Origin: Ascoidea asiatica
Lineage: Eukaryota; Ascomycota; Saccharomycetes; Ascoideales; Ascoideaceae
Length of the DNA: 64,000 nucleotides
Assembly (NCBI GenBank): GCA_001600695.1
Contig: BCKQ01000005.1
Span: forward strand, 1,128,593-1,192,592
Direction: 5' to 3'
Shown here: positions 27,082 through 38,641 of the stretch, piece after piece
Numbering within the stretch: the first letter of the stretch is position 1
Layout: each line of letters opens with the position of its first letter
Program-made: the position numbers and the translations under genes
The notes under the pieces: generated by a model
Told to the model about the DNA's origin: nothing
Seen by the model: only the letters and a program-made list of their open reading frames with translations
Databases searched by the model: none

Positions 27082-30009
27082 CTATGAAACTTGAAAAAAA
27101 TTTATGACGGAGGAAGAAGTCTTTATTAGCTCATCAAGCTTTTTAGATTTGACTTCATTTATGGAAAATAATCTTTTGAATATTTCTTGCAACTCTAAAT
27201 CGTCATTTAATTTGGCCCAGATCATATCAGAGTGATTTTTCATTAACATATTGATTAAGGCTTCATATAAGTCAAAGTTCATATTTGATTCCAATCCTTG
27301 AGCCATGGCAATGGCAAAACGTTTGATTTCTGTTAAAGACTCGTCAACAGTATCTAAGGATTTAATTTCAAGATCCATTTTTGATGGAGAGTACTTTATT
27401 AATAATTTTAAGAAGGGATTGAAATCATGAGTTGGAGATTCTGAGCATACCCTTAAGGATCTTGTAAATTCAGATTCAAAAGCCAAAGGATCACTGTTAT
27501 CAAGTAATCTACTTTTCTTTATTTCAGCATCCTCAGAATTATTACTCACCGTATTTTCTTTGTCTTTAGCATTTTCCTTCTTATCATCAACATCATACAA
27601 AAAAAAAGGGGCCTTTTCAGGTTTTTTAGGGGGTTCTTTAGGTTTATTTCTTTTTTTTATAGTATCTATATTCATCAATGTGCCGAACTTTGTTCTTGGG
27701 CCCATTGATAAAGTCAATAAATCTTTACTAATTTGCTCGATAGAAGAATAATTTCCTATTACACTATCATCAATTGTCTCAACATTGTCATCTAATGCAG
27801 AACTTATTATACTTAAACCCCCGTCTGATGTATTATTTGGAATATCAATTAGCTTGAATTCTTCTTCTGAAGTTGCATGAACTGATATTGGCTTAAACTG
27901 TGCTTTGTTATTCCAGAGAGAAATTCCATTTCCATTCGCATGAATTGTGGCCAAAAAGTCTCCATTGGGAGAAAATTTTATTCCTGTTATGAGATTGGTA
28001 GTTTTAAACCCATCGATACAATTTCCAGTTGGAAGATCCCAGACTCTTAATGTCGAATCCAAAGAAGCAGAAACAATCCATCTACCATTTGGAGAGAAAT
28101 CCAAAGAAGTGATTCTATTACTATGACCAACTAATTGACGAATAATTCTTTGAGTTTCAAAATCAATCACAATAATTGACAAATCATCTAAGGCTAAAGC
28201 AATCAAATCTGAAACAGGATTATAAATAGCTAATGTCACTGGTGAATCAAGATTGATTTTGTTTAAATATTTTGATTGAGTGAAATTATAAAAGCCAATG
28301 TAACCATCTAAACTTGTAGAGCACATTTTACTATTCATAGAATCTATAATTATACCAGTTACAGCATTTTTATGAAGATTGAATTTTTTCCTTAATATTC
28401 CACTTTGAAGATTATAAACAGAAATCAAACCATTCGAGGAACCAATAAAAGCAAAATTACCACAAGATGAAACTTTAACAGATTTTGCATAACCTTCATC
28501 GTTGGTTGATAATTTCCATTTTCCAAGTCTTTTTGATTTAAAAGACCAAGTTCTTGCAAACGTTTCATCTTTATGAGCAGTAAGAATATTTTCCCAACTA
28601 TTTTCTTTGATAGAATTATAATCTAAATCTATAATTTCACCACATTTAGGAATACTTGAGGTTTTTTTATTTTTTGAAGCAGATGGAGGCTTTTGAGAAA
28701 ATTCTTGATTTTGAGCATCTTTTCTTAAAGAAAAAGACCAAAAAGTTCTATCAGAAGAAGCAGAAAGAATAAAGTGAGTACTATTGTTATTACTATTATT
28801 ATTTACAAATCGAATAGTTGTTGGAGGAGATGAGTGACCAGCTCTTGATCTTAAATGTCTTGGAGGAGGAATTATAACATTTTCATTATCATTAGAATTA
28901 GGATCAGCATTGTTATTAGATAAAGGAGGATCAAAAATGAATTCCCTTAGATGATTGTCATTACCATTTGTTACAAATATAGGTTGACCATTCAAAAACT
29001 TTACATTTGAAACACCCCCATGAGCTTGTTTATGTATATGAGAAAGGAAATGAATTTGTTTAAATGAATCTAAATTGAATATAGATAAACTACCATTTTT
29101 GAAAGATATTAAAAGATGATTGAAACCATCATTTCTAAAAGATAAAGAAGTTATAGAATTTCCAGAATTATAAGATTCAATGATTTTTAATACTCTATCT
29201 TTTTTAAAATTATAAAAAATTACATTTCCTTTAGATGTACCAATTGCAATAATGTCTAAAGCAGAAGAATTTTCAACACAAGTAAATTGACCATATGTTT
29301 GAGTATCTATAAGATTTTTTTTAGTAAAAATTAATTTTAAAGTTTTTATATTGTAAATTAATAGAGAATTGTTTGAAGTTATTATGATGATTTTATTTAA
29401 GAAAGTTGGAGGATGAATTATTTGAAGTATTGAATCATTATTTTGAGTGTTAGTTTCTGATTGAATATCAGAAAAATCATTGGATAGAATTGGATTTAAA
29501 TTGATTTTCGAGTAGAATTTTATTGGCAATTTGGAAACTTCAGTATCTAAAGGCTTTTTGAATAAATATATTTGATTATCAATAGAGGAGGAAACTAAAT
29601 AATCCCCAAATTTTAAAAGAGTGTTTAGGTTTGATTTTGAGTTCAAGTTTTTTTCAGATTCACAGGTCAAAGTATGCAAAACTCTTCCTCTTTTATAAAT
29701 TGCAATTTTATTAGAAAATGTTAAATAAATATAATGAAAATTTGCAAAAAGATTTGTAATTGGAGAAGGAGTTTGATTCTGAGAAACAAATAATAAATTT
29801 AAGTTAGAGGCATCATATATTTGAAAAGAACGACCAATGGATGTTACTATGTAAAAAGTGGAACCTAAAGAACCAATTGCAAATGGAATTTGATTAGTGA
29901 CATTTCCTATTGATCTAAATGGGGAAAATATTTTAGATGAAGCAACAACAGTTTGAGGTTTTGCTTCGCTCACAACTTTTCTTTTCTTGGCCAAATTTAT
30001 CTCTGACAT
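27082..30009 (-). CDS. UTP21: Utp21, WD-repeat subunit of the SSU processome (UtpB)
   Basis: Utp21 (WDR36 in animals) is a UtpB component that binds U3-containing pre-ribosomes and is needed for 18S rRNA maturation in the nucleolus. The product is 975 residues (S. cerevisiae 939). WD repeats run from about residue 30 to 700 and should form two propellers; the clearest blade is FSPNGRWIVSASLDSTLRVW near residues 635-655, followed by ITGIKFSPNGDFLATIHANG. An Asn-rich insert is near residues 362-375. The C-terminal 110 residues (LDTVDESLTEIKRFAIAMAQ, NFDLYEALINMLMKNHSDMI) form the Utp21-specific helical domain. Upstream are an RRPE-type word and CACGTG. VIP1 is next to it, as in S. cerevisiae, but here the two genes converge. 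Confidence 0.95.
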   Translation of the reverse strand: MSEINLAKKRKVVSEAKPQTVVASSKIFSPFRSIGNVTNQIPFAIGSLGSTFYIVTSIGRSFQIYDASNLNLLFVSQNQTPSPITNLFANFHYIYLTFSNKIAIYKRGRVLHTLTCESEKNLNSKSNLNTLLKFGDYLVSSSIDNQIYLFKKPLDTEVSKLPIKFYSKINLNPILSNDFSDIQSETNTQNNDSILQIIHPPTFLNKIIIITSNNSLLIYNIKTLKLIFTKKNLIDTQTYGQFTCVENSSALDIIAIGTSKGNVIFYNFKKDRVLKIIESYNSGNSITSLSFRNDGFNHLLISFKNGSLSIFNLDSFKQIHFLSHIHKQAHGGVSNVKFLNGQPIFVTNGNDNHLREFIFDPPLSNNNADPNSNDNENVIIPPPRHLRSRAGHSSPPTTIRFVNNNSNNNSTHFILSASSDRTFWSFSLRKDAQNQEFSQKPPSASKNKKTSSIPKCGEIIDLDYNSIKENSWENILTAHKDETFARTWSFKSKRLGKWKLSTNDEGYAKSVKVSSCGNFAFIGSSNGLISVYNLQSGILRKKFNLHKNAVTGIIIDSMNSKMCSTSLDGYIGFYNFTQSKYLNKINLDSPVTLAIYNPVSDLIALALDDLSIIVIDFETQRIIRQLVGHSNRITSLDFSPNGRWIVSASLDSTLRVWDLPTGNCIDGFKTTNLITGIKFSPNGDFLATIHANGNGISLWNNKAQFKPISVHATSEEEFKLIDIPNNTSDGGLSIISSALDDNVETIDDSVIGNYSSIEQISKDLLTLSMGPRTKFGTLMNIDTIKKRNKPKEPPKKPEKAPFFLYDVDDKKENAKDKENTVSNNSEDAEIKKSRLLDNSDPLAFESEFTRSLRVCSESPTHDFNPFLKLLIKYSPSKMDLEIKSLDTVDESLTEIKRFAIAMAQGLESNMNFDLYEALINMLMKNHSDMIWAKLNDDLELQEIFKRLFSINEVKSKKLDELIKTSSSVINFFQVS

Positions 30010-30544
30010 TATAGAGAAAAATTAGAAGTTCTAATATTTTAAAATATTTATCTTCGGCTAATTCTATAACTGCTAATTCAGATATTTTCTTAATCGATTT
30101 CAAACTTCAATGAAAAATAAAATAGATTTTGAATCTTTTCATTTTTACAGTTTTTCATATTTAAATTTTTAAATTTTTCAGTCGCAAATTTAAAAAAAAA
30201 AAAATTAAACTCAGACCGGAATTCAAATAGAAAAAGGAAAGATGACCGGACTTTTACCGGAATAATAAAGGTTTAATTGGGTTTTCACGTGACGCTCGCA
30301 TTCCTTAATAAAGGGAATTTGGCTCTCCGGTGCTGGTGAGGTATTATGGTTAGACATTGTAATTAGTATGGGAGAAGTTAAAATCAACAATTAGGACAAT
30401 TATTTGTTCAACAATACGCTTGCATTTGATTTAAACGATCAATTCATGAAAATAATTATATCTAAAGAACTAAGAATTTAAATTAAACAATATATCTGTT
30501 CAAGACTTGTATCGCTTTATAATGAGGATAACTTCAATTGCAAA
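30010..30544. promoter_or_regulatory. Divergent UTP21/VAM6 promoter region
   Basis: A 535-bp divergent promoter. AAATTTTTCA (30171-30180) is the exact reverse complement of the RRPE consensus TGAAAAATTT and lies 162 bp from the UTP21 start. ACCGGA occurs at 30215-30220, 30245-30250 and 30256-30261, and TCCGGT at 30326-30331, four copies in 120 bp. CACGTG lies at 30286-30291 within TTCACGTGAC, the Cbf1 consensus, 277 bp from UTP21. Binding factors are inferred from other yeasts. Confidence 0.5.
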
Positions 30545-33500
30545 ATGATCAATGTATTAAGTCCTAATTCGTATATAGACTTGGAGTCTATGAAAGCCAA
30601 AGTAACTGGATTAGTTGTGGTTTATGATCAGTTGGTGGTTACTTTGAATAATTCCTCATTATTAGTTTTTGAATTGAATTCTAATTTACTAAATCAGAAT
30701 GATTCTGATTTTCTTAATGTTAATAATTTAAGTACTAGTACGAATGATATTAGTGAAATTAGTAATGGTAGTCCAAATAACAATAGCTCAGAGGATATAG
30801 ATAATAGTACTAGTGACATAAATATACTGTCTTCAAATATTGAAAATCAAAACCAAAACCAAACTCTTAATTCAGAAGAAGAAGAAGATTTAGAATTGGA
30901 TAGACAGGTAACTTTACATTCAATTTCAGATTCAATTTCTATTCATAATGCTTCATCTGCAAATTTATCTCAAAATCCAAAACAAAATAAATTACAACCT
31001 CAGAAACCAAGTATGGTACCTAGAAAATCTGTAAGTTCTGTATCTTCAATTAAGTCAATTCATAATTCTTTAAAAGGAAACTCAAATTCAAGTCAAAATC
31101 ACAATATAAATAAAAAATGGTTTCAATTTAAAAATTTATCAAAATTAAAATTAATTCAATCTTTCAATGATTTTTTCAAAAAGCCAATAGATCAAATTGA
31201 TTTTTTACCAGATTTGAATTATTTGATAATTTTATCTGATAATTTAATTTCAATTTATCTATATAATAATACAAATTCAAACTCAATTCAATTAACTTTA
31301 TTGTCCAATTTAAAAAATTCAAAAGGTGTAACTTTTTTCAGGTTATCAAGTGCGCTTAAAAATAATTTATTAATTAATTCCCCAATTGAAAGACCATTAG
31401 ATTCAAATCTTTTGATAAATAGTGATCATTATTTTAATTTCAATAACTTTAATAATAAAGATAAAAAATCCAATAAAAATCATAATAGAAGTCCATTATC
31501 TAGACAAAATAGTTCTGGATCTTCTTCATCTTCAGATTCAAGTCAATCAATGTCTGTATACTCTCTCAAATCCAATCAAACAAATGCTTATATGAAACTG
31601 AGATCTTCTACTTTTAATTCGGATAATAATTCAACGTTATATAATGAGAAAAAAATGAATAATAATAGTAATAGAAATAGTTTGAAAAGAAGTTCAAATA
31701 CTCAAGATTCTTTTCAATCTCAACAAAATAATAGTTCTTTTGCAGAAACTTCTTATTTGTTATATATTGTTAGAAAAAAGTTGTATATTCATTCCTGGTT
31801 TTTGAATTCCGAAGAAAATACTGAAAATGAAGTTACTTTATCTGATAAAATTAAAACTTTTGAATTTATATCTTCTCATAAAATAATAATAGCCTTAGGA
31901 AATAAATATCAGGTATTGGATCTATTAACTTTAAAAATACTGTCAATTGATCCACATAACTCAAATACCACTTCTACTTATAATTCCTCGACAATAAATC
32001 GTCCTCAAAATTCTTCTTCAACTTTCAATTATTTTTTTAATTCTTATCAACCTCAATTTCAATTACTCAAAATTTCAAGAAAAAGAACTTTAATTTCCAA
32101 AGATTTTTCTTCTTTTAAAATTAGTAATAATTCAGCAAAAATTATCAAAGGTTCTCAATTACTTTGGAATACCATTCCAACTTTTTTAAACTTTTTTTTC
32201 CCCTATTTGATATTTATTCATAATAAATATATAGAAATTAGAGATTGTGATAATGGATTTTTAATTCAGCAAATTCCAGTTCAAAATATCAATAATTTAT
32301 TCATAGATAATTTTAAGAAATTAATTTTTTTTTCTTCAGGCTCAAATAATAAAATATATTGTTGTCATTTGAAAAGTTTTATAAATCAATTAAATCAACT
32401 TGAGAAATCAAGTTTATTAAATGAAGCAATCAACTTAACAATTCAATTACCTTTAGAAATTTTACCTGATAAAATTTCAAGACTAAGACAATTACAAATC
32501 AAAAAAGCAATCAGGTTATTCAATGATAATAAATTTCAAGATTCAATGTTAATTTTTAGTGAATACTTAGCTCCACCAAATTTGGTTATTCCATTATTTC
32601 CATCGTTTATTTCTATTCAAGTCGATGATTATTTTGATAATCAAAAATTATCTTTTAATTCGAATTTCTCAAATACTCATAATGATGATTTTAGTCTTAA
32701 TCCGTTAAATTTCAAGAACAGTAATCGTAATAATATTCGAAAAAATTCTTTAAATTCAATCACAGTAGAATCATTGTCAATTATTCCTCAGTCATTTCAT
32801 TCTTCAATGATAACTGGTGCTTTTAATGATGGAGGATCCGTTAGATCCACTAATTTTGGTAATAATATGAGATCTCCTTTAAGAAGGCCGATGACACCAT
32901 CACCATTGATTCATTCTACAACTGCTATTAATGAAAGTAGTGATAATATCAGTATAAAATCTTCAATGTCAAATCTAAGATCAAATTCCTTTGCTTCATC
33001 TAGAAGAAATAGCATAGTGACAAATAGTAATGCATCAAATCTAAATATGACTATGAATCTGAATAGTAGTAATACAAGTATCAATAATTTGGGTGGATCA
33101 ATGTTGAATTCACCTACTAGAACTTTATTAAAAGCCATCAAATATTTACTACCATATTTAGCAGATACTAGAAGAAAACTCAGTAAATTAATTAAAGAAA
33201 CTGAAGAAGATAAAAAAAAATTGAATTCTAATCAGGAAAATATGGAAAATAGCATAAGAATAGAAGAAGAAGAATTATCAAGTATATTATGGAAAGGTAT
33301 TCAAATTCCCAAAAATATATTTGGAGATTTATATAAAAGTGCAGAATTAGTTGATACAACATTATTTAAATGCTACATAATTTCTTCACCAAAATTGATT
33401 GGTCCATTGGTTAGAATTAAGAATTATTGTAAATTAGAAACAGTTGAAAAAGAATTAATTCATAAAAAAATGTTTAGAGAATTAATTGATTTTTATTATG

Positions 33501-33733
33501 GTAAAAATTTACATGAAAAAGCATTAGAATTATTAGAGAAATTAGGTAAAGGAGAAAAAATTCAATATGGAGAAATGTTAGTTAAAATTAGTGAAAGTGA
33601 TGAAAGTAGTGAAGAAGATCTCAATGATGATGAATTAATTGAAGAAGATAGTATTGATATAATAGAGCATGTTGATGGAAATGAAAATGGAATTGAAAAT
33701 AGTACTCTTAATGATAATGTTAATAATAGTATC

Positions 33734-33768
<35 letters not shown>

Positions 33769-35173
33769 TGGTAATAATGGTGATAATATTAATAGAGATA
33801 TCAATTTTAATAAGACTCAGAAAAATATTAAAGCTACTAAGGAAAATGAATTCACTCCAATGTTAGTACCAAATAATTATAATTATTTAAATAATAAATT
33901 ACTAAGAGGAACCAAACAAACAATAACTTATTTAAAAAAATTAAATAATGATTCTATTGATATTATTTTAAAATATATTAAATGGGCAATATTAATTGAT
34001 GAAAATAAAGGTATGGAAATTTTCCTAGATGAAACAGATGAAAGTGAATCATTGGATCGTAAGAAGATATGTGATTTTTTAATTGATACATTCAAAAATT
34101 ATCCAAATGGGAAATTTAAAGCTATGATTTATTTAGAACATGTTATTGAAGATTTAAATGATAAAACTAATGAATTACATACGAAATTAATTGAGATTTA
34201 TATTGATTTAGTTATGGGAGAAGAAAGAGAAATTGGAAAAGAGAGCTTAAAAATCAAAGGTATTAAAAAAGACAATAAAATTAGTATAAAAAAAGCTTTC
34301 AAAAATAAAAGAGATGTTAATCAAAATATCATCCGTAATAATGAATATGATGATGAAGATGATGATGAAGATTATGAAGACGAAGATGATGATTATGATG
34401 ATGAAAATGATGTAGAAATGGATAGAAAAGAAATAATATTCAATAAATTAGAAATTTTTTTAAAGAATAGTAATTATTATAATGCATTAAAAGTATTAAA
34501 AATGTTACCAAATGAAAGAAGATTTTTAATTATGAAGACATTTGTTTATAAAAAATTAGGAGATCATAAAAAAGTTTTAGATATTTTTGTTTATGAATTA
34601 GAAGATTTTAATAGAGTTTCAAATTATTGTGATGAATTATATGAAGAAGATAATTTAATTGGTAAAAAATATTTACAAATTTTATTAGAAATGTATTTGA
34701 AACCAAAAGATTTAGGAAAAATCAATAAGAAACAAATTGAAGAAAATATTTCAAATGGATTAAAATTATTAGATATTCAAGGATCAAGAATGTCAGCTAG
34801 TGAAGTTTTAAAAATTATTCCGGAAGAATTAAGTATAATGAAATTAGAATTTTTTTTAACATCTCAATTAAGATTATTAAATAAAAGAATTAATGATAGT
34901 AGAATTAGTGGATCATTAAGTAAAGTTAATTTAGTTAAAAATGAAGAAGAATTATTAAAATTAAGAAGTAAAAATGTTAAAATTACAGAAAATAGTATTT
35001 GTGAAGTTTGTTTAAAAAAAATAAGTCATTCAGTTATTGGATTTTTTGGTAATGGTGTAATTACACATTATGGATGTGCTAAAATCTATAAAGAAGGTTT
35101 AAAAACCAATAAGAAAAGTAATAATAATAAAGCTATACAAGTTAGAAGTTCTGAATTTAATAGAATCAGATAA
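30545..35173 (+). CDS. VAM6: Vam6/Vps39, HOPS tethering subunit
   Basis: Vam6/Vps39 binds Ypt7 and forms one end of the HOPS complex, which tethers membranes for fusion at the vacuole; it also takes part in vacuole-mitochondria contacts. The product is 1542 residues against 1049 in S. cerevisiae. The N-terminus (AKVTGLVVVYDQLVVTLNNS) starts a CNH/citron-like propeller broken by several Asn/Ser-rich inserts (residues about 50-180, 300-400, 720-860). After about residue 880 comes an alpha-solenoid (NYCKLETVEKELIHKKMFRE, FKAMIYLEHVIEDLNDKTNE). A poly-Asn insert is near residue 1060. The C-terminal zinc-binding motif ICEVCLKKISHSVIGF...HYGC (near residues 1487-1517) is the Vps39 type 2 finger. 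RXT3, its neighbour in S. cerevisiae, lies 6 kb downstream. Confidence 0.92.
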
Positions 35174-36412
35174 AATATATGAATATTATTGTTAATGGTT
35201 TTTTAAACAAAAACTTAAATTTTTTATCTTTTTTCATTTTTTTTTTTTTTCTTATTTCAGTTTAGTTAACTTTAGATTAATTTATCTCATTACTTTTTTT
35301 TTTTTTTTTGATTTCTTTATTGATTTCTTTTCCATTTCTTCCTGTTTTGTTGTTTTGTTTTCTTGTTCATTCATGCTCATAGTTTATATAACCATGGTTT
35401 AATTTCTAATATATTGATATAAAATGATACTATATAATCAACTAATCTTCTATTCTATAGAATCATCAAATTCACCAGAATCAGTATAATTAAAAAAAAG
35501 CGGCGCAGAGACCATTATATTGGTACTAATGCATGGCACTGTTTGATTGTGTAGAAGTAAATCCGGGGACTTTATTTAAACAAGTCCGCACATAATCGGA
35601 TCCTTAAGAGCATCCGCACCGGAGAACTTAGCCAGTTTCAGCCACAGCAGCCACAGCAGCCTTGCACTTGCCTCTTCAGCCGCCTCGGCGAGAGAGTGGA
35701 GCTGTAATCCCAGCGATTGGAGGGAAGAGCGAGCACGAACAATGCCAGCTCCAATGCCAGCTCCAATGCCAGCTCCAAGAGCTTGTGCCAGCAAATACAG
35801 CACAAGATACTGGGCGTGGATTGGCATTCTGGCAAAGAGACAGACAGGCAGACAGGCAGACAGGCAGAGAGGCACTCCGACAGAATAACGGAAAAGCTGA
35901 CTATCGCTCACTGTGAGGGTCTGAGGAAATAAAAGAAGCTTTATTTCTACAGTAGCAGAGAACTCAGTTCCAGGAGATTTAGAAATAAGCTGGAGGCTGA
36001 TATTCTTATCACTATCACTATCACTATCACTATCACTATCACTATCATTATCAGATTGTATTACTCATAACTCTTGTTATCATTCACTAAAATTCATTCC
36101 TATCCTCTTTTTTAACAAAGTTAACAAAGCCAACTTTTTTCTCTTCTTTTTAATCTTTTATAAAATACATTTTCAATTTGAGATTATCCTAAAGGGGGTC
36201 ATTCTATCAAAAAGTTATTATTATTAACTTAGAGGAGGAATAAAAAAAGAAGAAAATAGAATAAGAAAAAGCAAAAAAAAGGTTTATCAGAATATTAGGG
36301 AATATCAACTTACGTATTCTATCTTTTTAATAAATTATTATCTAAAGTTTTATTTAACGCTCTCTGTCACAATAGCTTTTTATAATATAATTCTGGGCAT
36401 ATAAGATCTATA
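35174..36412. promoter_or_regulatory. Long upstream region of the Gag1-like gene with a GC-rich island
   Basis: A 1239-bp gap between two plus-strand genes. It begins with T-rich VAM6 3' sequence. Positions 35581-35880 contain 169 G or C in 300 bases by direct count (56 %). The island holds three exact copies of AATGCCAGCTCC (35741-35776), an 8-bp ACAGGCAG repeat around 35843-35868 and, just after, TATCAC hexamers at about 36007-36046. AAAAGAAGCTTTATTTCTA at 35931-35949 recurs exactly at 51778-51796 on the other strand. Short overlapping frames on both strands do not resemble proteins. Confidence 0.5.
35741..35776. repeat. 3 x 12-bp exact tandem repeat in the GC-rich island
   Basis: AATGCCAGCTCC repeats three times without a mismatch. 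GCCAGC is also found again at 35788-35793, followed by an 8-bp ACAGGCAG minisatellite 50 bp further on. Noncoding as far as I can see. Confidence 0.9.
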
Positions 36413-37314
36413 ATGGCTTCTACTGTAACTCAAAATTCATTAACCGCTGAGGGTATTCTAAATGATATTCAAAATAAAACTACCATCACCACCATCACCA
36501 CCACTACTACTGCTACTACTACTACTAATAATAATAATAGTAATATTAGTAATTTAATTCAATCAAATTCATTTTCAATCTCAAATTCAAATTCAAACTC
36601 AAGTATAAATAATAATAATTTAAAACAAAGTTCAAATACATCTCCAATAACTTCAATAAAAAGTAAAAATCAACAAACTAAAGAAAATAATAAAAATTTA
36701 GTTATTGATAATTTACCAACAAATCCAATCAAAAATTCAATTTCAAATCCAATTCCAAATTATTCAAATCTTAATAATAAAATTTCAATAAATAATATTA
36801 ATAACATTATCAATAACACTAATAATAATAATACTATTAATAAAACTAAAGAGAAAAATTATTCAAATATCAATAAATCTCAAAATAATAATTCTCCCAT
36901 TGATAATACTAATATTGAAATATCTTCAATTCGTTTACCACATTCATCATTAAATAAAAAATCAATTCCAAGATCAACTTCACTTAATTTTAAAACTTTA
37001 ACAAAAAAAAATTCTGGAAATCAATCAAGTAATTTAAATTCATATAATAATTTTAAAAAAAATTCAAGTTTATCAAAAAATAATTTAAATTCAAGATCTT
37101 TAAAAAATTCAAAAAATTCATATAATTCAATGAAATCAATTAAAAATTTCTTTACTAAAATATTTTTAAATTTATCTGAATTTAATAATAAATTAAAAAC
37201 TTTAGCTGATCAAGTTTTATCTTCTGATGAAATTATTGAAGAATTGTTTGAAAATTCTGATTCTGATTCATTACGTGATTCAAATTTATTTTTACCTTTT
37301 AAGGATATAGATAA

Positions 37315-37354
<40 letters not shown>

Positions 37355-38080
37355 TTTAATAATCAAAATGATTTGAATAATACAAATATTATGCTGGGAA
37401 GTAATACTGTATTATATAATAATGATATAAATAAATCAAATTTTCAAAAATTTTTAGAATTAGATGTAACTCAATTAGCTAATCAACAAATTAAAAATAA
37501 TCCTGAAACTCCATTTTCTGATGGTGAAAAATTATGGAATCTTCGTAGAGATCTTTGGTTAAAATCTGCTTCTCCTGATTATAATAATAATAAACATAAA
37601 TTAGATTCTCATTCAACTAAAAATGATTCTAATTTAAATCCTACAATAAGTTTAAATTCAAAAATATCTACAAAAATAAAAAATTCAATTAATAGTAGTA
37701 ATAATAATGAACAAAAAATTATTAATTCAAATATTAATTCAAATTCAAATGTAAATAATAATGAACAAAATTTTATAAATAATGAATTATCTGAAACTGA
37801 TATTAAATTAATTTTTAAAAAAAGATATTTAGAAACAAGTTTAAATTCCTTAAATATACCAAAAGAAAAATATTCCGTAATTTATGAAAATTTATTTGTT
37901 CAAAATAAAGCTTTAAAAAGACCAATAAATTTAAAAGATATTATGCAAGTTATTAATGTTGGTTGGAGACTTCATAATGTTAATAATATAAATAATAATG
38001 TACCTTCAAGTAATAACAGATCTAATTTAACTGGTTTTACTAATACTTATAATAGATATTCATTTTCAAAAAATAATTAA
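36413..38080 (+). CDS. Gag1-like clamp (DUF4050) domain protein, Asn-rich
   Basis: Most of the 555 residues are Asn/Ser/Lys-rich low complexity. Two separated blocks look constrained. One is FSDGEKLWNLRRDLWLKSAS near residues 367-386, with the W..RR..W spacing. The other is YSVIYENLFVQNKALKRPIN near residues 487-506, followed by LKDIMQVINVGWR. Together these match my memory of the fungal Gag1-like clamp domain (formerly DUF4050). S. pombe Gag1 is a member and so, I believe, are the small S. cerevisiae proteins YMR295C/YGR273C. The biochemical role is unknown to me. The N-terminal 350 residues are presumably disordered. The first Met follows the long GC-rich upstream region. Domain call is moderately sure; no gene symbol is justified. 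Confidence 0.6.
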
Positions 38081-38641
38081 TAATCATTCAATTCATATTA
38101 TCTTTTTTTTTGTTTTTATTACCACATTATCATTATCATTATCATTTTCACTTCATTTTATTTGATTTTTTAAAATTTTTAATATTTTGTTTTTATATTG
38201 ATTTTTGTTATTTACATTTCTTAATCAATTATTCATTCAAAATTTTCATTAACTAAAAATCATTTAATATCCTAATCATTTTATTTATCATTTAGTTATC
38301 ATTTTATTTTGTTAATTTGAAAGTTATTTCTTTCTTGTCACATTCCCTTCGCTTTTAATGATTTTTTTCTTAATCAAATACTTTCTAGTTTCAATTTAAT
38401 TTACTTTAATTTATTCTAATCTAATTTGATTTAATTAATGTTCATTTAATTTACTTTCTTCATTTAATTATATACTTAATCATCTATAGGTAAAAAAAAA
38501 TTCATATAACCCCCATAAAAGCATTTTTCTTTTTTTTTCTCAAATTTTTTTTACTGTTTTTAAAAAAAAAAAACATAAATTTTGCAATAAAAAGATCTAA
38601 ATTTTGAAAATTTGGTAATGAAATAAGCCAAATAAAAAATA
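38081..38641. other. Convergent 3' intergenic region
   Basis: A 561-bp very AT-rich spacer between two convergent stops, with T and A runs and a CATTAT-type hexamer repeat near 38127-38147. No ORF or RNA gene is seen. Confidence 0.5.

Noticed and set aside
35704-35730. CTGTAATCCCAGC ... GGAGG, resembling an Alu/SRP-RNA Alu-domain word
   Set aside because: The match is short; no SRP helix 8 motif or matching 5'/3' helix is present nearby, and an Alu contamination would show a longer match.
35576-35932. Frames of 65-111 codons on both strands in the GC-rich island
   Set aside because: The products consist of the tandem repeats themselves, four frames are open at once, and no family resemblance is seen.
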